Assembly: GCA_020720185.1 (NCBI GenBank)
Contig: DYPB01000009.1
Location: forward strand, 15,174-36,996
Source of the DNA: Flavobacterium psychrophilum
Lineage (GTDB): Bacteria; Bacteroidota; Bacteroidia; Flavobacteriales; Flavobacteriaceae
Length of the DNA stretch: 21,823 nucleotides
Direction of reading: 5' to 3'
Part shown: positions 15,576 to 21,823 of the stretch, in pieces
Layout: the number at the start of each line of letters is the position of its first letter
How positions within the stretch are numbered: position 1 is the first letter of the stretch
Notes under the pieces: generated by a model
The model's database searches: none
What the model was told of the DNA's origin: nothing
What the model saw: the letters and a program-made list of their open reading frames with translations, nothing else
Position numbers and translations under genes: made by a program

Positions 15576-16964
15576 TTATTTCCCAATACAAAAATTTGCA
15601 AATATATTCCCTAAAAGTTCATCATTGGTAACTTGACCTGTTATCATTCCGAAATGATATAAAGTCTCTTTGATATCAATAGCCATTAAATCGGAAGAGA
15701 GATTAGTTTGTAATCCATGTTTTACTTTTTGAATCTCGCCTAATGCTTTAATTAAAGAATCGTAATGTCTTGTATTTGTGATTATTGTTTGATTATTTCG
15801 AAGCAATCCTGTATTTACAAACGACAATAATTTTTCTTTCAAATCTTCAATTCCAATATTGTTTTTGGCACTTATTAAAATAGTTGATCCTTGATGGTTA
15901 ATGCCTGATAGTTGTTCAAGAGTTAGTTTATCTGATTTGTTAATTATTGTTATCAAAGGTTTCAAAGGAAACTGGTTTTTAATTTTTTCAATTTCGATAG
16001 TAAAATTGTCAAATCCATTAGCCATCAACTGAAAACCATCAACTAAATACAATACTACTTGTGCTTGTTCAATTTTTTCAAATGTTTTTTTAATTCCGAT
16101 GCTTTCAATGATATCTTTTGTATCTCTAATGCCTGCCGTGTCAATAAATCGAAAACCAATTCCGTTTATAACCAGTTCATCTTCAATCGTATCACGGGTT
16201 GTACCTGCAATTTCGGACACTATAGCTCTCTCCTCATTCAAAAGAGCATTCAGCAAGGTCGATTTTCCAACATTAGGTTCGCCTACAATAGCAATAGGTA
16301 TGCCATTTTTTATTACATTTCCGACTGAAAATGAGTCAATTAATCGTTTGAGTACAAATTCTATTCTATTTAAAAGGGTTTCAAACTGGGTTCTATCAGC
16401 AAACGAAACATCTTCTTCTGCAAAATCAAGTTCTAATTCTATTAACGATGCGAAGTTGAGCAATTCTTCTCGAAGTTTTACAATTTCGTTACTAAAACCG
16501 CCTCGCATTTGGTTTATCGCAATTTGATGTGCAGCTTCGTTATCTGATGAAATTAAATCAGCAACAGCTTCAGCCTGAGACAAATCTAACTTTCCGTTTA
16601 AAAAAGCCCGAAGCGTAAATTCTCCTGCATTTGCCATTCTACAACCTTTTCGGAGTAATAATTGTATAATTTGTTGCTGAATATATGTAGAACCATGACA
16701 AGAAATTTCGATAGTATTTTCGCCTGTATAAGATTTTTTATCTTTAAAAATAGAGACCAAAACCTCATCAAGTGTTTTTTTTCCATCAACAATATGTCCC
16801 AAGTGTAGTGTGTGGGTTTTTTGGATTCTTAAATCTTTGTCATTAATTGATTCAAAAATGGAATGAGCAATTTCAATAGCATTTGTTCCAGAAATTCTAA
16901 TAACGGCAATGGCTCCTGCACCCGATGGTGTGGCAAGTGCCACAATAGTATCGTTGTAAATCAT
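15576..16964 (-). CDS. mnmE: tRNA uridine-5-carboxymethylaminomethyl modification GTPase MnmE
   Basis: 462 aa, the usual length. MnmE works with MnmG to install the (carboxymethyl)aminomethyl group at wobble U34 of certain tRNAs, using GTP hydrolysis and a folate cofactor. The N-terminal folate/dimerisation domain begins MIYNDTIVALATPSGAGAIA and contains GEFTLRAFLNGKLDLSQAEA. The inserted G domain has G1 GEPNVGKST (228-236), TTRDT (255-259), G3 DTAG (275-278) and G4 NKSD (342-345). The protein ends in FCIGK (458-462), whose cysteine is needed in characterised MnmE proteins. A short FQLMANGFDN segment (311-320) after LVDG looks unlike typical homologues and may be a small lineage insertion. 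The 3' end borders the defence cluster. Confidence 0.97.
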   Translation of the reverse strand: MIYNDTIVALATPSGAGAIAVIRISGTNAIEIAHSIFESINDKDLRIQKTHTLHLGHIVDGKKTLDEVLVSIFKDKKSYTGENTIEISCHGSTYIQQQIIQLLLRKGCRMANAGEFTLRAFLNGKLDLSQAEAVADLISSDNEAAHQIAINQMRGGFSNEIVKLREELLNFASLIELELDFAEEDVSFADRTQFETLLNRIEFVLKRLIDSFSVGNVIKNGIPIAIVGEPNVGKSTLLNALLNEERAIVSEIAGTTRDTIEDELVINGIGFRFIDTAGIRDTKDIIESIGIKKTFEKIEQAQVVLYLVDGFQLMANGFDNFTIEIEKIKNQFPLKPLITIINKSDKLTLEQLSGINHQGSTILISAKNNIGIEDLKEKLLSFVNTGLLRNNQTIITNTRHYDSLIKALGEIQKVKHGLQTNLSSDLMAIDIKETLYHFGMITGQVTNDELLGNIFANFCIGK

Positions 16965-17022
16965 ATTGGAAAAATATGTTTTTAGATTTTAAAATTAATG
17001 AAATTTATTTCAAAGGTGTTTT

Positions 17023-18135
17023 TTAAAGACTATTGTAAACTTCCATATATTGATTTGCAATTTCTTTGTCATTAAATTTTTGTACAAATTTAAAACCTTT
17101 TTCGGCAATCTCATCACACAATTCTGGATTGTTCCAAAGTTTTAGAATGGCAGCTTCCATTTCTTTCACTGAATTTGGATTAATATAAACCGAATTTATC
17201 CCGCCAGCCTCTGGAAAAACGCCACCAGCAGTAGTAATTACTGGGGTTTTAGAATATAATGCTTCAATAATTGGAATACCAAAGCCTTCGTAATGAGATG
17301 GATATACAAAAATTGTTGCTTTTTGATATAAAATTGCTAATTCCTGCAATGCTAATCCTTTTAAAAACAATACTTTATGTTGCAAATTATTTTCAGTAAT
17401 ATACTTTTTAACTTCAGTTGCATAAGTAGTTTCTTTGCCAACAATTACTAAAAACGAATCAATATTTTTTAATGCTTTTACGGCTAATAATACATTTTTT
17501 CTGACTTCGATAGTACCTACATTCAGTATAAATTTATCAGGTAGATTGTATTTATTAATTATCTCTTGTTTTTGATTATCAGAAAAAGAATCTTTAAAAA
17601 CAGTATGGCAACCTTGATAAATGACTTTTATTTTTGAGGGATTTATCTTTAAAATAGTTTTGATATCATTTTTTGTTTGTTCGCTTATTGCAATAATAAT
17701 ATCGGCATATTTTGCGGCTTTTTTAAATTTATAATAATGTACTTTTCTGTCAAAAAAAGAATATAAATTTGGATATTTTGCAAAAATTAAATCATGAATT
17801 GTTACTACTTTTTTAATTTTTTTTGATTGTAATCCAAAAGGAATTTCGCCTGAAAGTCCGTGGTATATTTCAATTTTATCTTGTTTTAAATCATAAGAAA
17901 CAGTAAATTGTCTCCAAAAGTTTTTAAATTTTTTATTAATAAATGATACAGGATTTTTTTCAAAAACATTGTTATTATTGGTTTGAAAAAGTTGGTTTTT
18001 TTTATGCTTTGGATTGTATAAAAAATAATTATTTTCAGGAAAATACTTACTCAAAACAGTAATTAGGTCTCGGCTATAATTACCTAAACCCGTTTTGTTA
18101 TGGAAAACTCTTTTGGCTTCGAAACCTATGTTCAT
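17023..18135 (-). CDS. GT4-family glycosyltransferase
   Basis: About 370 aa. It is predicted to transfer a sugar from a nucleotide donor during surface polysaccharide or lipopolysaccharide synthesis at the cytoplasmic face of the membrane. Evidence is the GT-B layout: an N-terminal GFEAKRVFHNKTGLGNYSRD segment, VTIHDLIFAKYP (111-122), the linker-start motif NVGTIEVRKN (205-214) and the donor-binding EGFGIPIIE (283-291). It lacks a signal peptide or clear membrane helix. Start choice: a TTG start at 18141 is possible, but the ATG at 18135 overlaps the upstream TGA as ATGA (18135-18132), typical of a coupled operon with the GT9 gene. The substrate cannot be told from the sequence. Confidence 0.88.
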   Translation of the reverse strand: MNIGFEAKRVFHNKTGLGNYSRDLITVLSKYFPENNYFLYNPKHKKNQLFQTNNNNVFEKNPVSFINKKFKNFWRQFTVSYDLKQDKIEIYHGLSGEIPFGLQSKKIKKVVTIHDLIFAKYPNLYSFFDRKVHYYKFKKAAKYADIIIAISEQTKNDIKTILKINPSKIKVIYQGCHTVFKDSFSDNQKQEIINKYNLPDKFILNVGTIEVRKNVLLAVKALKNIDSFLVIVGKETTYATEVKKYITENNLQHKVLFLKGLALQELAILYQKATIFVYPSHYEGFGIPIIEALYSKTPVITTAGGVFPEAGGINSVYINPNSVKEMEAAILKLWNNPELCDEIAEKGFKFVQKFNDKEIANQYMEVYNSL

Positions 18136-19166
18136 TTGCAATTATAATTTAAGAATTTTAGTAACTTGTTTTCAAAAAGATTGGGTACAAAAAGGTTTGT
18201 CAGTTGATGATAATCTGTAATTTTTTCATCAACATAATCATGAATATGAACTGATATATTTGTGGTTTCGTTTTCAAAAGCATTCCAGCTATTTTTTACA
18301 ACACCCGTTGCAAAGATTGTGAATGTTGGTATTTCTAATGCTTTTGCCATATTAGTTGCACCACCTTCGTTACCAATTAATGCGTTACAATGGTTGGTTA
18401 TTGCCAAAAATTTTCTTAAATCATCCTCAAAAACTTCAAAAAATATTTTTTGTTTTGTATCTTCATTGCATAAATCATAGAGTTCTTTGGCTTGATTTTT
18501 TTGGTACGGAAAATAATTATAAAGCAATTGAATTTCTCTATCTTGACAAATTGTATTTAAAACTTTTGCCATATTTTGCAGAGGAAATGTTTTTAATGGA
18601 TTACTGCCAATGGCACTTATCATTACAATTGGTTTAGAGAAATTTAACCCGTTTTCAGATAAATATTTTTTTGCATATTGAATTTCTTCTTCTGTCAAGA
18701 ATATTTTTGGTTTTATATTTTTAAAATCAATTCCGAGTGGTTTCAATAAAATCATTCGGTGTTCTATAGCGGTTGTTGCTCCTGCAAATGAATGGTTTGA
18801 TCTTTCTATTGGATTGGAATATAGTAATTTGGAATAGAATTTACTGAAAGTAATGGTTGTTTTTGCACCAGAGAACCAACCAATAACTACGCTATTTGGC
18901 TTGCCATAAGCATCTACAACGATGTTGTATTTTTCTTTTCTTATTTTTAGTAAAAATTTTAAGAAAGCCCATTTTTCTTTTCGAGATTTTTCGTCAAGAA
19001 CAACAATTTTATCTAAATACGGGTTGTTTTGTACAACTGCAAGAGCATTTTGATAAATTAAATAATGTATTTCTGCCGACGGAAATTTTTCTCGGATTGC
19101 TTCCAATAAAATGGTGCTGGTCAAAACATCTCCAATTCGTTTTTTTTGAATGACTAATATTTTCAT
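18132..19166 (-). CDS. GT9-family (heptosyltransferase-like) glycosyltransferase
   Basis: 344 aa. GT9 enzymes add heptose or related sugars to the lipopolysaccharide core. Seen here: the N-terminal KKRIGDVLTSTILLEAIRE (8-26), the family's phosphate/acceptor loop, then HYLIYQNALAVVQNNPYLDK, and a C-terminal GNEGGATNMAKAL (265-277), corresponding to the GNDSGPxHLA-type donor motif of WaaC/WaaF relatives. The fold is GT-B without a signal peptide. It is translated first and coupled by a 4-bp overlap to the GT4 gene, so both probably build the same glycan. The downstream half of the motif is less conserved than in WaaF, so the exact sugar is uncertain. Confidence 0.87.
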   Translation of the reverse strand: MKILVIQKKRIGDVLTSTILLEAIREKFPSAEIHYLIYQNALAVVQNNPYLDKIVVLDEKSRKEKWAFLKFLLKIRKEKYNIVVDAYGKPNSVVIGWFSGAKTTITFSKFYSKLLYSNPIERSNHSFAGATTAIEHRMILLKPLGIDFKNIKPKIFLTEEEIQYAKKYLSENGLNFSKPIVMISAIGSNPLKTFPLQNMAKVLNTICQDREIQLLYNYFPYQKNQAKELYDLCNEDTKQKIFFEVFEDDLRKFLAITNHCNALIGNEGGATNMAKALEIPTFTIFATGVVKNSWNAFENETTNISVHIHDYVDEKITDYHQLTNLFVPNLFENKLLKFLNYNCK

Positions 19167-19215
19167 TTGTATTTTTCTTTATCCTTGATTGATGGAAAAG
19201 ACCATTTTTTTTTAA

Positions 19216-19285
19216 CCCCGATTGAAGTGGAAATCCTTTTTTATTTTGTTTTTTGGAACAAAATAAAAAAGATTGTAACGAAAAG
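19216..19285. terminator. Flavobacterial stem-loop intergenic repeat, terminator-like
   Basis: A perfect 15-bp stem, CTTTTTTATTTTGTT (19236-19250) with its complement at 19257-19271, surrounds the 6-nt loop TTTTGG. It is flanked by CCCCGATTGAAGTGGAAATC and by GATTGTAACGAAAAGCGGGA. I recognise the combination of GATTGAAG..., a T-rich stem and ...GCGGGA as a dispersed repeat of Flavobacteriia found after genes (recollection). It lies between dapD (ends 19333) and the GT9 gene, where it would end dapD transcription. Confidence 0.7.
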
Positions 19286-19332
19286 CGGGAAAGAGATTAA
19301 TAAATTGGCCTATTGTATGGTTTCAAAAAAAA

Positions 19333-20151
19333 TTATATTGCTACATTATATTCTCTTAAAGCATCGTTTAGGCTGGTTTTTAAATCAGTGCTGGTTTTTC
19401 GTTTTCCGATAATTAACGCACACGGTACTTGATAACTACCTGCTGGAAATTCTTTGGTGTAACTGCCTGGTATTACTACACTTCTGGAGGGAACTATTCC
19501 TTTCATTTCTATGGGTTTTTCGCCTGTTACATCTATAATTTTTGTTGATGCAGTTAGACATACATTGGCACCAAGTACAGCTTCGGTTTCTACTCTTACT
19601 CCCTCAACTACAATACACCTTGACCCTATAAAAGCTCCATCTTCAATGATTACGGGTGCGGCCTGCAAGGGTTCCAATACTCCTCCAATACCTACTCCGC
19701 CCGATAGATGTACATTTTTTCCGATTTGTGCACAACTGCCTACGGTTGCCCAAGTATCTACCATGCTACCTTCGTCAATATAGGCACCTATATTTACATA
19801 CGAGGGCATTAAAATTACTCCTTTTGATATATAGGCACCGTGCCTTGCTACTGCATTTGGCACAATTCTAATACCTTTTTCTGCATAGTTTCGTTTTAAT
19901 GGTATTTTGTCGTGATATTCAAAAATTCCTACCTCATAAGTTTCCATTTTTTGGATTGGAAAGTACATAACTACTGCTTTTTTTATCCATTCGTTTACCT
20001 GCCAAGCTTCATTTTTGTTAGGTTCAGCAACCCTTAATTTACCGGAATCTAATAATTCTATTACTTGTTTTATTGCAGTTATGGTCTTTTCGTCTTGTAA
20101 TAGGGTTTTGTCTTGCCAAGCATTTTCTATTATTTGTTGTAAATTTGTCAT
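19333..20151 (-). CDS. dapD: 2,3,4,5-tetrahydropyridine-2,6-dicarboxylate N-succinyltransferase
   Basis: 272 aa, the normal length. DapD transfers succinate from succinyl-CoA to tetrahydrodipicolinate in the succinylase branch of lysine and meso-diaminopimelate synthesis, and it works as a cytoplasmic trimer. The N-terminal helical domain (WQDKTLLQDEKTITAIKQVI, then LDSGKLRVAEP) is followed by left-handed beta-helix hexapeptide repeats from about residue 95 to 240. These include MPSYVNIGAYIDEGSMVDTW, GSCAQIGKNVHLSGGVGIGG and EDGAFIGSRCIVVEGVRVE. The C-terminus has PGSYTKEFPAGSYQVPCALI, which matches the family. It stands alone on the minus strand between the stem-loop repeat and the TPR gene's terminator. 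Confidence 0.96.
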   Translation of the reverse strand: MTNLQQIIENAWQDKTLLQDEKTITAIKQVIELLDSGKLRVAEPNKNEAWQVNEWIKKAVVMYFPIQKMETYEVGIFEYHDKIPLKRNYAEKGIRIVPNAVARHGAYISKGVILMPSYVNIGAYIDEGSMVDTWATVGSCAQIGKNVHLSGGVGIGGVLEPLQAAPVIIEDGAFIGSRCIVVEGVRVETEAVLGANVCLTASTKIIDVTGEKPIEMKGIVPSRSVVIPGSYTKEFPAGSYQVPCALIIGKRKTSTDLKTSLNDALREYNVAI

Positions 20152-20167
20152 TTGTTTTTAGTTTTTA

Positions 20168-20175
20168 CAAATATA
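20168..20175 (-). promoter_or_regulatory. Candidate dapD -7 box (TATATTTG)
   Basis: TATATTTG on the minus strand fits TAnnTTTG and ends about 16 nt before the dapD ATG at 20151. A TTTG at the right -33 distance is not visible, so this rests on the -7 match. Confidence 0.4.
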
Positions 20176-20206
20176 GTTTTATTCTATAATATATTTGATA
20201 TAAAAC

Positions 20207-20244
20207 AAAAGCCGCAAATCATTTTTTTCTGACTTGTGGCTTTT
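20207..20244 (-). terminator. Intrinsic terminator of the TPR gene
   Basis: AAAAGCCGCAA (20207-20217) pairs with TTGTGGCTTTT (20234-20244), with one G-T wobble position. In the minus-strand direction the stem is followed by a T-rich run (TTTTGTTTTAT). It lies 20 bp beyond the stop of the TPR gene. Confidence 0.75.
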
Positions 20245-20263
20245 ATTTTAATAGGATATTTAA

Positions 20264-21595
20264 TTAGTTTTTAGCTTTCAATGCTTTTGCTTTATCCATC
20301 ATATCTAGATATTTATATACACTAATTAATTGTCCTTTTACATCTTCGCTTGTTGGGGATAATTCATAGGCTTTTTCAAGAAATGGCAAGGCGTCGTTTA
20401 CTAATTTTTTGCTTTCAGTGTTCAACAAATTGTATCTTTTTGTATCTTTTTCAGATGTGGTTAATTTTTTCATTTCGGCAGCATTTTTTTGCTGAAGATT
20501 GATTTTAATTTGTGCTAAATTTAAGTAGGCGTCTGCATAATCAGGCTTTAACTCTATTGCTTTTTTAAAATATTTTTCGGAATCGGCATCCATATTTGCT
20601 TTCATACTGACTACTCCAATATTGTAATTTAGTATAGCATCATTTGGATTTTTCTCTAATACTAATGAGATGTATTTTTTGTAATTTACTTCATCTTTTT
20701 GTTTAAAATAATAAAAATTTGCCAATTCAATTACAAGTGCGGTATCTTCTGGATTTGCAGCAATTGCATCTTCAAATGTTGTTTTTACTTCTTCTGGTTT
20801 ACCAGTTTCGGCAGTAATTAGTGCTATATTTTTTAGAATTTCAGGTCTTTTTGAGGGTATTTTTTCATCTCTCGGTTTTTCATAACTTCCTGATTTTAAA
20901 TATATATCTCTTTCGGTTTTTGAGGCAAAAGTATTTTCTATTTTAGTTTCTTTATTCAAAGCATAAAATCCAGTTCCTTCGCCAGTGTAATTAAGGTTTT
21001 TTAATTCGCTATAATATTGTAATGCAGTTGGATAATCTTTTGCATTGATTGCATAGCCTGCTGCATAGTATAGTTTTTCATGATCTTTTTTGTTAAAATC
21101 ATATACACTTTTTAGAATTGCTGATCCATCTTTATAATTCCCTCCATCTCCTAATGAGGCTGCATAATTAATTAATGTAGGCTCTAAAACAGCAATTGCT
21201 TCATTTATATTTTTTGTGTAAATTTCCTTTCCTGATTTTTTTTCAAAATCTAAAACTTCCGAAAAACTTGAAGCCAACTGGGCAGTATTTTGGGTGTTAA
21301 AAAACTTTCCTCCTAACAAAGTGTTGGTTTTATTTTCTGGTTTTGCCATAGCATTTTTTAATTCTATAAATGGCGTTGAGGCTTTAAAATATTTAAAATA
21401 TACTTTATCGGCATCGGTTCCATTAGCAATAAGACCCTCAGTTTTTGCAAGGGTTTCTTTAAATTCTACAATATCTTTATCAGATTGTGTATCTCTATCA
21501 TAGATTTTTTTTAGCGTTTTCATTTCATCTTTTTGTGCAAATGAACTTGCTGAAAGCATTACTGTTGTAGCAATAATTAAGATTTTATTTTTCAT
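20264..21595 (-). CDS. Secreted tetratricopeptide-repeat protein
   Basis: 443 aa. Residues 1-20 are a signal peptide (KILIIATTVMLSASSFAQ), so the protein is exported, probably to the periplasm. The middle is helical, with TPR units best seen at 250-285 (PEILKNIALITAETGKPEEV), 286-318 and 319-352 (ILNYNIGVVSMKANMDADSE and KYFKKAIELKP). Further helical repeats follow to the end. TPR arrays mediate protein-protein contacts; the partner is unknown. In Flavobacterium genomes, as I recall, a TPR protein of this kind sits directly downstream of gyrA, which agrees with the acidic-tailed gene at the window edge. The start ATG at 21595 follows an A-rich leader. Confidence 0.85.
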   Translation of the reverse strand: MKNKILIIATTVMLSASSFAQKDEMKTLKKIYDRDTQSDKDIVEFKETLAKTEGLIANGTDADKVYFKYFKASTPFIELKNAMAKPENKTNTLLGGKFFNTQNTAQLASSFSEVLDFEKKSGKEIYTKNINEAIAVLEPTLINYAASLGDGGNYKDGSAILKSVYDFNKKDHEKLYYAAGYAINAKDYPTALQYYSELKNLNYTGEGTGFYALNKETKIENTFASKTERDIYLKSGSYEKPRDEKIPSKRPEILKNIALITAETGKPEEVKTTFEDAIAANPEDTALVIELANFYYFKQKDEVNYKKYISLVLEKNPNDAILNYNIGVVSMKANMDADSEKYFKKAIELKPDYADAYLNLAQIKINLQQKNAAEMKKLTTSEKDTKRYNLLNTESKKLVNDALPFLEKAYELSPTSEDVKGQLISVYKYLDMMDKAKALKAKN

Positions 21596-21745
21596 TTTCT
21601 TTTGTATTTGTTAATTATTAATTGTTAGAGAGACAACCATATTAAATTCCTTTGTTTTGGATTTTTCTTGCAATGAGTGTTTCTTTTTTATGTTTTTAAA
21701 TTTATTTCTACCTTATATTATTATATAGAATTTTTATAATTGCTT

Positions 21746-21823
21746 TTAGTCTTCGTCGTCAGTTTCAGCTTCGGCATCGTTTTCCTCATCTTCAATTTCC
21801 TCATCTTCCTCGTCATCATCGTC
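21746..21823 (-). CDS. gyrA: C-terminal acidic tail of a gene cut by the window edge, probably gyrA
   Basis: Only the last 25 codons and the TAA (21746-21748) are present. The tail is almost all Asp and Glu (DDDDEEDEEIEDEENDAEAE, then TDDED). Many GyrA proteins end in an acidic tail that tunes supercoiling, and in Flavobacteriaceae gyrA is, to my recollection, followed by a TPR gene like the one here. The sequence alone cannot exclude another protein with an acidic tail. Confidence 0.5.
   Translation of the reverse strand, partial: DDDDEEDEEIEDEENDAEAETDDED

Noticed and set aside
15594..15603. ATTTGCAAAT shared by the mnmE 3' end and the tandem repeats, as an attachment-site pair
   Set aside because: Only the 10-bp palindrome and a few following T-rich bases agree, with an indel. 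The GTATTGGGAA core of known mnmE sites is missing from the repeats.
16099..16527. Plus-strand 142-aa frame inside mnmE
   Set aside because: It is antisense to the G domain of MnmE and serine-rich without motifs; it is a shadow of the conserved gene.

Overview
The window is low-GC DNA, very rich in A/T between genes. It looks like a chromosome segment of a member of the Bacteroidota, most likely Flavobacteriaceae. Supporting signs are TAnnTTTG-type -7 boxes, A-rich rather than Shine-Dalgarno leaders, Flavobacteria-type housekeeping proteins (MnmE, DapD, a secreted TPR protein beside an acidic C-terminal tail resembling GyrA) and a stem-loop intergenic repeat that I associate with this group.

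Left part (1-3950): a 63-bp tandem repeat (about 2.5 copies, starting at the window edge) and a perfect 16-bp inverted repeat lie ahead of a two-gene plus-strand operon. The first gene (417-2318) fuses a PD-(D/E)XK nuclease domain to an N6-adenine methyltransferase. The second (2311-3366) is a specificity subunit with two target-recognition halves. Size, domain order and gene overlap match BcgI-type (Type IIB) restriction-modification. Facing it on the minus strand is a small toxin-antitoxin pair (3417-3883). Its ParE/RelE-like toxin seems to have lost its C-terminus where it meets a repeat-like sequence.

Middle part (4052-15341), all minus strand: a large secreted or outer-membrane protein with a degenerate M1-peptidase fold and a probable C-terminal beta-barrel (4052-6859), then a defence cluster. 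Read in transcription order, the cluster is a PLD-nuclease/SNF2-type helicase (15341-12084), a YhcG/DUF1016 nuclease gene broken by an internal deletion and frameshift (11999-11234), an S23-type four-helix-bundle protein (11230-10847), a 1090-aa Eco57I-like nuclease-methyltransferase (10760-7488) and a truncated Bro-N protein (7467-7183). A/T-rich repeat motifs occupy most gaps in the cluster and also appear inside the methyltransferase gene without breaking its frame. The helicase-PLD plus methyltransferase pair is the best candidate for a less well described defence system. The cluster abuts the 3' end of mnmE, a known integration site for genomic islands in other bacteria, but no second attachment site is visible here.

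Right part (15576-21823), all minus strand and apparently core genome: mnmE (tRNA U34 modification GTPase), a GT4 and a GT9 glycosyltransferase joined by an ATGA overlap (surface polysaccharide or LPS assembly), a flavobacterial hairpin repeat, dapD (lysine/diaminopimelate synthesis), a secreted TPR protein and the last 25 codons of a gene with an acidic tail, probably gyrA.
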